Positions 33,529 to 42,500 of a stretch of DNA of 64,000 nt are shown here, one piece after another (positions within the stretch are counted from its first letter, which is position 1; every line of letters begins with the position of its first letter). The DNA lies in the NCBI RefSeq assembly GCF_039540195.1, contig NZ_BAABEO010000023.1, forward strand, positions 284,899 through 348,898. Direction: 5' to 3'. Made by a program: the position numbers and the translations under genes. The DNA comes from Zafaria ginkgonis. Lineage in GTDB: Bacteria > Actinomycetota > Actinomycetes > Actinomycetales > Micrococcaceae. The notes below the pieces were generated by a model. It was not told where the DNA came from and searched no databases. It saw nothing but the letters and a program-made list of their open reading frames with translations.

Positions 33529-34617
33529 ATGTCTGAACCCACGTCACCGGTTGACGTCGCCCCCGGCGCGGCGGAACCGGCCGTTCCCCAGCCCACGGAC
33601 GGTGCCGCGCTCGACGCAGCGGTCGAGCAGGCCCTGCAGGCCTTCGCCGCCGCCGCCGACCTGGACCAGCTCAAGGCGGCCCGCCTGGCGCACACCGGGG
33701 AGAAGTCCCCGCTGAGCCTGGCCAACCGCGAGATCGGCCGGCTGGACAAGTCGGAGAAGGCCACCGCCGGCAAGCTCATGGGTGCCGCCCGCGGCCGCGT
33801 GAACAAGGCGCTCGCCGAGCGCACCCAGGTGCTCGAGGCCGAGCACGCAGCGCGCATCCTCGTCGAGGAGGCCGTGGACGTCACCGCCGCCCCGCGCCGC
33901 CGCCGCGCCGGTGCCCGCCACCCCCTCTCCACGCTGCAGGAACGCGTCTCCGACATCTTCGTGGGCATGGGCTGGGAAATCGCCGAAGGCCCCGAGGTCG
34001 AGTCCGAGTGGTTCAACTTCAACGCCCTGAACTTCAAGCCGGACCACCCGGCCCGCGAAATGCAGGACACCTTCTTCGTGGAGCCGCCCGAAGCGCACCT
34101 GCTGCTGCGCACCCACACCTCCCCGGTGCAGGTTCGCTCCATGCTCGAGCGCGACCTGCCGGTGTACGTGTTGTGCCCGGGAAAGGTGTTCCGCACCGAC
34201 GAGCTCGACGCCACCCACACCCCGGTCTTCCACCAGTTCGAGGGCCTGGCCATCGACAAGGACCTGTCCATGGCTGACCTGCGCGGCACGCTGGAGCACT
34301 TCGCCCGCCAGATGTTCGGCGACGAAGCCTCCATCCGGCTGCGGCCGAACTACTTCCCGTTCACGGAACCCTCCGCCGAACTGGACATCTGGCACCCGGG
34401 CGCCAAGGGCGGCCCGCGCTGGATCGAATGGGGCGGCTGCGGCATGGTGCACCCGAACGTGCTGCGCGCGGCGGGCATCGACCCGGAGGTCTACTCCGGC
34501 TTTGCCTTCGGCATGGGCATCGAGCGCACGCTCATGTTCCGCAACGAGGTCCCGGACATGCACGACATGATCGAGGGCGACGTGCGCTTCAGCGAACACT
34601 TCGGGATGGAGATCTAA
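33529..34617 (+). CDS. pheS: Phenylalanine--tRNA ligase subunit alpha
   Basis: 362-aa class II synthetase catalytic subunit. N-terminal coiled-coil domain, then the catalytic core: HPLSTLQERVSDIFVGMGWE (motif 1 region), FHQFEGLAIDKDLSMADLRG (motif 2), and FAFGMGIERTLMFRNEVPD (motif 3). ATG 33529; -10 TAGACT at 33469-33474 gives a leader of about 50 bases. No T-box or Phe-rich leader peptide seen. pheT follows four bases after the stop. Confidence 0.98.
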   Translation: MSEPTSPVDVAPGAAEPAVPQPTDGAALDAAVEQALQAFAAAADLDQLKAARLAHTGEKSPLSLANREIGRLDKSEKATAGKLMGAARGRVNKALAERTQVLEAEHAARILVEEAVDVTAAPRRRRAGARHPLSTLQERVSDIFVGMGWEIAEGPEVESEWFNFNALNFKPDHPAREMQDTFFVEPPEAHLLLRTHTSPVQVRSMLERDLPVYVLCPGKVFRTDELDATHTPVFHQFEGLAIDKDLSMADLRGTLEHFARQMFGDEASIRLRPNYFPFTEPSAELDIWHPGAKGGPRWIEWGGCGMVHPNVLRAAGIDPEVYSGFAFGMGIERTLMFRNEVPDMHDMIEGDVRFSEHFGMEI

Positions 34618-34621
34618 CCCA

Positions 34622-37165
34622 ATGCGTATTCCCCTTTCTTGGCTGCGCGAGTATGCGCAGGTGCCGGCCGACGCCACGGCCGAAGACGTCATGGCGGAAC
34701 TGGTCAAGGTCGGCCTCGAAGAGGAGGACGTGCACCGTCCCTCCGATTCGCTGACCGGACCCGTCGTCGTCGGCCAGGTGCTGTCCGTGGTCAAGGAACC
34801 CCAGTCCAACGGCAAGACCATCAACTGGTGCCAGGTCCGTGTTGTGCCCGAGGGCCAGGAGCAGACCCTGACCGCCAAGGGCATCGACCCCTCCGGAGTG
34901 CAGGGCATCGTCTGCGGCGCGCACAACTTCGTCGAGGGCGACAAGGTCGTCGTCACCCTTCCCGGCGCCGTGCTGCCGGGCAACTTCGCCATCAGCGCCC
35001 GCAAGACCTACGGCCACCTCTCCGCCGGCATGATCGCCTCGGCCCGCGAACTGGGCCTCGGCGACGACCACGAGGGCATCATCGTGCTCTCCGAGCTGGG
35101 CCTGGATCCCGAGGTCGGCGCGGACGCGATGGCCCTGCTGGGCCTGTACGACGAGGCCGCCGAGATCAACGTGACCCCGGACCGCAGCTACTGCTTCTCC
35201 ATCCGCGGCGTCGCCCGCGAATACGCCCACGCCACCGGCACCGCGTTCACGGACCCGGCCGCCGGCGTCGTCGTGGCCGAGCCGGCCGGGCCCGGCTACG
35301 GGGTGCGGCTGGAGGACGCGGCCGGCATCTACGGCAAGCCCGGCTGCGACCGCTTCGTCGCGCGCGCCGTGCGCGGCGTGGACACCGCCCGGCCCACCCC
35401 GCCGTGGATGGCCCAGCGCCTGCGCCTGGCCGGCATCCGCTCCATCTCGCTGGTCGTGGACATCTCCAACTACGTGATGCTCGAGCTTGGCCAGCCGCTG
35501 CACTTCTACGACCTGGACACGCTGCAGGGCGAGATCGTGGTGCGCCGCGCCGCCGCCGGCGAAAAGCTGACCACGCTGGACGGCAAGGAGCGCACCCTCG
35601 ACCCCGAGGACCTGCTGATCACCGATGCCTCCGGCCCCATCGGCATCGCCGGCGTGATGGGCGGGGCCACCACCGAGGTTTCCGGCACCACGAAGGACGT
35701 CCTGATCGAGGCCGCCCACTTCGAGGAAGTCTCGATCGCCCGTTCCCGTCGCCGCCACCGCCTGCCCTCGGAGGCGTCCAAGCGCTTCGAGCGCGGCGTC
35801 GACTGGGAGATCGCCGACGAGGCCGCCCAGCGCGCCGTCGACCTGCTCGTGGAACTCGCCGGCGGGACCGCCGACGCCACGGCCACCGACGTCGGCACCC
35901 GTCCGGAGCCGAAGGCCATCGAGCTGCCGGCCGGCTACCCGGCCACGCGCATCGGCATCGACTTCACCGCCGAACAGATCCAGGGCACCCTCACCGAGCT
36001 CGGCGGCACGGTCGAGGCCGTCGACGGCGGGTACCTGGTCACGGCGCCAAGCTGGCGTCCGGACCTGGAGACCCGCGAGGACCTCACCGAGGAGATCGCC
36101 CGCCTGGTCGGCTACGACCAGATCCCGGCGACCCTGCCGGTGGCACCCCCCGGCCGCGGCCTGAGCCGCACCCAGGTCCAGCGCCGCCGCGTGATGCAGG
36201 CCCTGGCCGACGCCGGCCTGGTCGAGGTGCTGTCCTACCCGTTCGTGTCCGCCGCGCAGAACAGCACGTTCGGCTCCGCCGCGGCCGGCGCCGAGGTCAG
36301 GGCCGTGAAGCTGGCGAACCCGATCAGCCACGAGTTCGGCTTCCTGCGCACTTCCGTGCTGCCGGGCCTGCTGGAGACCGCCCGCCGCAACCACGGCCGC
36401 GGCTTCCGCGACTTGGCCCTGTACGAGGCCGGGCTGGTGTTCCTGCCCGGCGACACGCTGGGCACCGCCACCATCCCGCCGCTGGGCGCCAAGCCCTCCG
36501 ACGAGGTCCTGGAGGAGCTTTACAGCGGGCTGCCGCACCAGCCGCTGCACCTTGCCGCGGTGCTGACCGGCCACGATTCCCCGGTCGCGCCGGAGCACAC
36601 CCCGCGCCCCTACGACTGGGCGGACGCGCTGGACGCGGCCCGCCTGGCCGGGGACGTGCTCGGCGTCGAACTGGTGGTCGCCCAGGGCGCGCACCAGGCG
36701 TTCCACCCGGGCCGCACCGCGGCGCTGTCGCTGCGCTCGGGCCAGGCCGTCGGCTACGCCGGCGAGCTGCACCCGAAGCTGCTGGCCGAACTGGACCTTC
36801 CGGCCCGCACCGTGGCGATGGAGATCGACGTGGACGCGCTCTGCGCGGCAGCGGCCGACGTCGTTGTGGCCAAGCAGATCTCCACCTTCCCGGTCACCAC
36901 GCAGGACGTGGCCCTGGTCGTGGACGCGGACACCGTGGCCGCCAACGTGCTGGACACCCTGCGCGAAGGCGCGGGCGAACTGCTCGAGGACGTGGCGCTG
37001 TTCGACGTCTACGCCGGGGCCGGCATCGAGGAGGGCAAGAAGTCCCTCGCCTTCGGCCTGCGCTTCCGCGCGAACGACCGCACGCTGACCGCGGACGAGG
37101 CCTCCGAGGCCCGCGCCGCCGCGGTCGCCCTCGCTGCCGAGCGCTTCGGGGCCGTGCAGCGGTAG
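34622..37165 (+). CDS. pheT: Phenylalanine--tRNA ligase subunit beta
   Basis: 847-aa subunit, full length. EMAP-like tRNA-binding fold near residues 40-150 (VVVGQVLSVVKEPQ), B3/B4 editing domain (about 215-400, SLVVDISNYVMLELGQPLHF), B5, and the C-terminal FDX-ACB anticodon-binding domain (QISTFPVTTQDVALVVDADT onward to the end). Forms the alpha2-beta2 enzyme with PheS and edits Tyr-tRNA(Phe). Transcription ends at 37200-37250. Confidence 0.98.
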   Translation: MRIPLSWLREYAQVPADATAEDVMAELVKVGLEEEDVHRPSDSLTGPVVVGQVLSVVKEPQSNGKTINWCQVRVVPEGQEQTLTAKGIDPSGVQGIVCGAHNFVEGDKVVVTLPGAVLPGNFAISARKTYGHLSAGMIASARELGLGDDHEGIIVLSELGLDPEVGADAMALLGLYDEAAEINVTPDRSYCFSIRGVAREYAHATGTAFTDPAAGVVVAEPAGPGYGVRLEDAAGIYGKPGCDRFVARAVRGVDTARPTPPWMAQRLRLAGIRSISLVVDISNYVMLELGQPLHFYDLDTLQGEIVVRRAAAGEKLTTLDGKERTLDPEDLLITDASGPIGIAGVMGGATTEVSGTTKDVLIEAAHFEEVSIARSRRRHRLPSEASKRFERGVDWEIADEAAQRAVDLLVELAGGTADATATDVGTRPEPKAIELPAGYPATRIGIDFTAEQIQGTLTELGGTVEAVDGGYLVTAPSWRPDLETREDLTEEIARLVGYDQIPATLPVAPPGRGLSRTQVQRRRVMQALADAGLVEVLSYPFVSAAQNSTFGSAAAGAEVRAVKLANPISHEFGFLRTSVLPGLLETARRNHGRGFRDLALYEAGLVFLPGDTLGTATIPPLGAKPSDEVLEELYSGLPHQPLHLAAVLTGHDSPVAPEHTPRPYDWADALDAARLAGDVLGVELVVAQGAHQAFHPGRTAALSLRSGQAVGYAGELHPKLLAELDLPARTVAMEIDVDALCAAAADVVVAKQISTFPVTTQDVALVVDADTVAANVLDTLREGAGELLEDVALFDVYAGAGIEEGKKSLAFGLRFRANDRTLTADEASEARAAAVALAAERFGAVQR

Positions 37166-37199
37166 GACGCGCCGGCACGCTGCACCACCCGCAGTGTGC

Positions 37200-37250
37200 A
37201 CGACGGCGGGCCCGCACCTTTCCCTGGGAAAGGTGCGGGCCCGCCGTCGT
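37200..37250 (+). terminator. pheST terminator
   Basis: 24-bp perfect stem (37200-37223 with 37227-37250), loop CTG, starting 35 bases after pheT. Outer stem ACGACGGCGGG shared with other terminators in the window. Confidence 0.92.
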
Positions 37251-37328
37251 TCCCGGACGCTCTTCGACCAGGGCCCCATGTAGACCAGGAGCCCAGATGC
37301 TTTTCGGCAAGGGACGTTGTCCCGCCCC

Positions 37329-37420
37329 TGCGTTTGGCCAAAGGTCGATGTCGGGTTCGGCCCCCAAACCCGACATCAACCTTTGGCGAAACGGGTGGGG
37401 GGAGGCGTCAACCTTTGGCG
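37329..37420. repeat. Dispersed palindromic repeat, copy 2
   Basis: CGTTTGGCCAAAGGT (37331-37345) pairs with ACCTTTGGCGAAACG (37379-37393) at 14 of 15 positions. Inside, GATGTCGGGTT (37347-37357) pairs perfectly with AACCCGACATC (37367-37377). A third half-site ACCTTTGGCG follows at 37411-37420. Same layout as 8180-8277. The rest of 37166-37483 holds only the pheT terminator and the next gene's ribosome site. Confidence 0.82.
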
Positions 37421-37483
37421 GGAATTGACGTGCCGTGCCCGCCTTGGTGAAGTGGGGGCAAGGAAAGCAACGGAGGGCCCGCC

Positions 37484-38104
37484 ATGACCGACAGCCAGCT
37501 TCACCTCGTCCATTCCTTCGCGCTGCTGGGCCTGCACAGGAACGGCCAGCGGGCCATCTCCGCGCCGGCGTTCGACTGCGGGCTCGCCGGGGCGCTGCTG
37601 GCGGAACTGAACGCGGCGGGGCGCATCGGGCTGAAGGACGGGCGCGTCGTGGTGCTCGACGGCGCGCCGCTGGGCGCCGCGCTGCCGGACCGGGCGCTGG
37701 CGCGCATCAAGGCCGAAGGCAAGCCGCGGTACCCCGTCTGGTGGGTGCTGCGGCTGGGAAGTGCGGGGCTGCGCGAGGCCGTCCTGCGGGAACTGGTGCA
37801 GCGGGGCCAGGTGCGCGCGGAGGAGGTTCGCGTGCTGGGGCTCTTTCCGTCCGAGCGGTTCCCCGAGGCCGACCCCGCCCCGGAAAGGCGGCTGCGCACC
37901 CGGTTGGGCGCCGTGCTGGACGGCACCGGAGAGCCCATTCCCGGGGACGCGACCCTGGTGGCGCTGTGCCGGGCCGCCGGGCTCCTGCACAAGGAACTCG
38001 ATGCCACGCCCAAGGAGAGGGTGACCGAACTGGCCGTCGGCAACTGGACCACCGTGGCCGTGTACCGGGCGATCGAGGAACTCTCCTACGTCTGGGTCGG
38101 CTGA
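37484..38104 (+). CDS. GPP34 (GOLPH3/VPS74-like) family protein
   Basis: 206-aa soluble helical protein with the GPP34 pattern: LHLVHSFALLGLHRNGQRAI, DCGLAGALLAELNAAGRIGL, DGRVVVLDGAPLGAALPDRA and later LVALCRAAGLLHKEL. Eukaryotic relatives bind phosphatidylinositol-4-phosphate at the Golgi; actinobacterial copies are frequent but uncharacterised. ATG 37484 after GGAGGG. Convergent with the M1 peptidase gene (67 bp between stops). No evidence that it belongs functionally to the NRPS operon. Confidence 0.82.
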   Translation: MTDSQLHLVHSFALLGLHRNGQRAISAPAFDCGLAGALLAELNAAGRIGLKDGRVVVLDGAPLGAALPDRALARIKAEGKPRYPVWWVLRLGSAGLREAVLRELVQRGQVRAEEVRVLGLFPSERFPEADPAPERRLRTRLGAVLDGTGEPIPGDATLVALCRAAGLLHKELDATPKERVTELAVGNWTTVAVYRAIEELSYVWVG

Positions 38105-38171
38105 CCCCGTCCGCAGACCCGAAAGTCCGCTGCCGCCAGCCTCCCGGCCGGCCGCGGGTGAGGCGGCCGGG

Positions 38172-39560
38172 CTAGGCGGCCGCCGGGAAGGCCGGGAGCC
38201 TTTCCTGGAACAGCCAGGGCTTCAGGAAGGCCTTGATCCTGAAGCCCTCCGGGGCGTGCGACTCCACGTGGGCCACGAACTGGCGGTAGGTGACGTTGTC
38301 CTGCTGCTTGCGCCGGGTCCAGTCCTTGAGCATCCCGAAGAACCGCTGGTCGCCCAACGCCAGGCGCAGGGCGTGCAGGGCCAGCGCGCCGCGCTTGTAC
38401 ACCCGGTCGTCGAACATCTCCTCCGGGCCCGGGTCGCCCACGCAGAGATCCTGGGGGAGCTGATTGAGCCTGTTCCAGGCCACCCGGGCGTGGGCCTGCG
38501 CGGCGGCACCCCCGGAGGCCTCCGACCAGACCCATTCCGCGTAGCAGGCGAACCCCTCGTGCATCCAGATGTCGTCCCACCGGGCCACGGTCAGCGAATT
38601 GCCGAACCACTGGTGGCTCAGCTCGTGGGCGATCAGGCGCTGGGCCTCCCAGGTAAGCGAGAGGTGGTTGCGCCCGAGGATGCACAGCGTCTGCGCCTCC
38701 AGCGGGATCTCCAGCACGTCGTCAGCGACCACCACGGTGTAGGACTCGAAGGGATAGGGGCCGAAGGACTCGATGAACACCCGCATCATCTCCGGCAGCC
38801 GGGCCAGCACCGCCAGCGCCGCCGGGGCCAACCCGGCGTCCACCGCAACGAACTGCGCCGGCAGCCGGAGCGGCACGGAATGCCGGGCATCCGAGGGGTC
38901 CGCGGCCGGCTCGACGAGTCGATGCAGGTCGTAGCGCCCGATCTGCACCGTGGCCAGGTAGGTGGCCATCGGTTCGCGCTGCAGGTACGTCCAGCTCTCC
39001 CAGCTGGCCCGCCGGGTGTGCTCGACCAGCTCACCGTTGCAGACCGCCCGATACCCCGCATCCGTGCTGACCCGGATCCGGTAGGTGGACTTGTGGCTGG
39101 GGTGGTCGTTGCAGGGGAACCACGACGGCGCCCCGTTGGGCTGGCCGGCGACGAGCACCCCGTCCGTGAGTTCCTCCCAGCCAACTTCCCCCCACGTCCC
39201 GTGGATCGGCTGGGGGTACCCGCCGTAGCGGATGTCCAGTTCGAACTGCCCGCCCGCGTCCACGGGCGCCGGCAGGAGCACGGCCAGGCGGCCCGCCCGG
39301 TGGGTGAAGCGGACCTTCCTGGCGCCCGCGCCGACCCGCACGACCCGCAGGTTCCCCAAGTCCAGCTCCACGCGCTGCAGCGGAACCAGCGCGGTGCCGC
39401 GCAGCAGCGCCCGGCCGTCGAGCCGGTTAGTGGCCAGCTTGTACTCCAGGTCCAGGTCGTAGTGGACCACGGTGTAGTCCGCGCTGCCGGCCCCGGGGGT
39501 GTAGGGATCCGGGATCACGGGTTCGCTCTTTTGGCGGGTGGGTCGGTTCTTGGGACTCAT
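38172..39560 (-). CDS. M1-family zinc metallopeptidase
   Basis: 462-aa aminopeptidase-like protein. Zinc motif HELSHQWFGNSLTVARWDDI followed by WMHEGFACYAEW (HExxH-x18-E). The substrate-binding GAMEN is replaced by EIPLEAQT, a variation seen in compact M1 enzymes. N-terminal beta domain (DYTVVHYDLDLEYKLATNRL). No signal peptide, so probably cytoplasmic. Its start overlaps the NRPS stop by four bases. A role in trimming or degrading the NRPS product is suggested by this coupling and by known poly-lysine-degrading aminopeptidases in Streptomyces; it is inference. Confidence 0.9.
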   Translation of the reverse strand: MSPKNRPTRQKSEPVIPDPYTPGAGSADYTVVHYDLDLEYKLATNRLDGRALLRGTALVPLQRVELDLGNLRVVRVGAGARKVRFTHRAGRLAVLLPAPVDAGGQFELDIRYGGYPQPIHGTWGEVGWEELTDGVLVAGQPNGAPSWFPCNDHPSHKSTYRIRVSTDAGYRAVCNGELVEHTRRASWESWTYLQREPMATYLATVQIGRYDLHRLVEPAADPSDARHSVPLRLPAQFVAVDAGLAPAALAVLARLPEMMRVFIESFGPYPFESYTVVVADDVLEIPLEAQTLCILGRNHLSLTWEAQRLIAHELSHQWFGNSLTVARWDDIWMHEGFACYAEWVWSEASGGAAAQAHARVAWNRLNQLPQDLCVGDPGPEEMFDDRVYKRGALALHALRLALGDQRFFGMLKDWTRRKQQDNVTYRQFVAHVESHAPEGFRIKAFLKPWLFQERLPAFPAAA

Positions 39561-42500
39561 GCGGTGGGCCGGCTCCAGGGTTGCACGGGGTTGCCCATCC
39601 AGTAGGAGGATGGCGGAAGGTTTTCGCCGCGCATGACCAGGGACGCCGGACCCACGGTGGCCCCGGCCTCCAGCACCGCTGCGGGGAGGATCACGCCTTG
39701 CGGACCCAGGGTGGATCCGTCGGCGAGTTCCACCGTATCAATGGACATCACCCGGTCGTGGAAAAGGTGGGTCTGGACCACACAGCCGCGGTTGACGGTC
39801 GAAGCGTCGCCCAGCGTGACCAGGTCCGCCTCGGGCAGCCAATAGCTCTCGCACCAGACGCCGCGGCCGATCCGGGCGCCGAGCGCGCGCAGCCACCACA
39901 CCAGCGCCGGGGTGCCGGAGGCGAGCCGGGCGAACCAGGGGGCGCTGACCATTTCGACGAAGGTGTCCACGACCTCGTTGCGCCAGATGAACGAGCTCCA
40001 CAGCGGGTGCTCGCCGGCGCGGATCGGCCCCACCAGCACCCACTTGGCCAGCACCGAGACGGCGGCGGCGACGGCGCCGGCGGCCAGCAGCACGACGCCG
40101 CTGGCCGCGGCTGCCACCACGTAGCCGTAGGACTCGGCCAGGGCATCCAGGGCCGCGAACACCAGGACGGCGATGGCCACGGTGACGGCCACCGGGACGA
40201 ACCGGCACAGCTCCCACAGCGTGCGGGCGGCCTTCAGGCGACGCGGGGGCTCGAAGGTGCGGGACTCGTCGGCGGCAACGGCGGTCCGGCGCAGGCGCAC
40301 CGGCGGGCTGCCCAGCCAGGAGGACCCGGTCTTGGCCTTCGCCGGGGTGGCGGAGAGCACGGCGACCAGCCCGTCCTTGGGCACGCGCCGGCCGGCGCCG
40401 GCCATGCCGGAGTTGCCCAGGAACGCGCGCTTGCCGATCTTCGCCGGGCCCACCCGCATCCAGCCGCCACCGAGTTCGTAGGACGCTACCATGGTGTCGT
40501 CGGCCAGGAACGCCCCGCTGCCGATCGTGGTCATCTTGGGCAGCAGCAGGACCGTGGAGGCCTCCACGTTGCGGCCCACCTTCGCCCCGAGCAGGCGCAG
40601 CCACACCGGGGTGAACAGGCTGGCGTAGATCGGGAAAAGGTGGTCCCGGGCCATGTCGAGCACCCGCTCGGTGGCCCAGACCTGCCAGCCGACGCGGCCG
40701 CGCACCGGGTGCCAGCCCTCCGTGATGCCGATGCCAAGCAGGCGCACGGTCACCACGACCAGCGCGGCGTTGACGAAGAACCAGGCCAGCGCCGCCAGCG
40801 GGACCGCCAGCAGCAGTTCCGGCAGCGCGTGCCGCAGGCTGCCGTGGCCGCGCGCGGCCACGGCGAGCACGACCACGGCGGCCAGCACCCCCACGTAGGG
40901 GATCAGCGAAAGGACGGCGGAGGCCGTCCCGAACCAGAACGCGCTCCAGCGGCCACGGCGTGGGGTCTCCTGCGGCCAGGCGGGCTTGGCCTTGCCGGTG
41001 CGCTGGGCGGGGGAGCCGGAGTAGGCGGTGCCCGCCTTGGTTTGCCCGACGACGGCGGAGCCCGGCGCCACGTCGGCGCGGTCGGCGACCACGGCCCCGG
41101 GCAGCAGCGTGCTGCGCGAGCCCACCGTGGCTCCGGCGCCGACCTCCACATGGCCGATGTGCACCCGGTCGCCGTCGATCCAGTACCCGGAAAGGTCGAC
41201 CTCCGGCTCCACGGAGGCTCCGCGGCCCAGGGTGAGCATGCCGGTCACCGGGGGCACCGAATGCAGGTTCGCGTCGCGGCCGATCCTGGCCCCGAGCGCC
41301 CGCGCGTAGTACGGGACCCAGGGGGCGCTGGCGAGGCTGACGGGGTCCACCAGGTCGGCGATGTGCTGGGCCAGCCACAGCTTCAGGTGCACCTTGCCCG
41401 AGCGCGGGTAGGAGCCCGGGTGCACGCCGCGCAGCAGCAGCCGGGCGGAGGCCACGGACAGGCCCATGCGTCCCAGCGGGCTCACGAAGACCAGCCACGT
41501 GGCCGCGACCCACCACCAGGACACGACCGGCGCGCCGGTGAGCAGTCCCAGCGCGGCCAGCACGTTGTTCAGCGCCATCAGGTAGGTCAGCCAGCGCATG
41601 CCGGCGAGGATGAACAGCGGGATGCCCATCAGGGTCTGGAAGGCCTGGGCGCGGCGGCTGGTGCGGGCGACTTGGCGTGCCTCGACCGGGCCGGAGGCGA
41701 CGACGGTGCCGGCCAGTTCCTCGATCAGGGCGCCGATGCGCGGATGGGAGTAGACGTCGGCCACGGTGACGGTGGGGTATTTGGCCCGCAGGGCGGAGAC
41801 CAGTTGGGCCGCGGAGAGCGACCCGCCGCCGGCGGCGAAGAAGTCCGCGTCCAAGCTGGTGGCGGGGGCGCCGAGCACGAAGCCCCACTGCTCCACCACC
41901 CAGCGGGCTTCCGGGTCGAGGTCCGGCAGGGCGGCTTCGGGATCGGCCGCGGCGCCGGGCAGCGGCCAGGGCAACGCGTTGCGGTCCACCTTGCCGCTGG
42001 TCTTCGTCGGCAGCGTGTCCACCACGGCCAGCAGCGGGATCAGCGGAGCCGGCAGCTGTCCGGCCAGCAGGTCGCGGGCGGCGGCGGTGTCGTAGTCCGC
42101 GGCGGCGGCAAGGTAGCCGACCAGGATCTGGTTCCCCGCCGCCGTCGTCTTCACGGCCGCCGCCGCGCCGGCGACGTCCGGCAGGGACTGCAGGGCGGCG
42201 TCGATCTCGCCGAGCTCGATCCGGCGTCCGCCGAGCTTGACCTGCTCGTCCGCGCGGCCCACGAAGAGCAGGCCCTCCGGGTCGAAGACCACCAGGTCCC
42301 CGGAGCGGTAGGCGCGGTCCCAGCCGAGGGTTGGCATCGGCGCGTACTTCTCCGCGTCCTTGGCCGGGTCCAGGTAGCGGGCCAGGCCGACGCCGCCGAT
42401 GATCAGCTGCCCGGTCCCGCCCGGGGCGACCGGAACGCCGGCCTCGTTGACGACGGCCAGGTCCCAGCCGTCCAGCGGCAGGCCGATCCGCACCGGCCCG

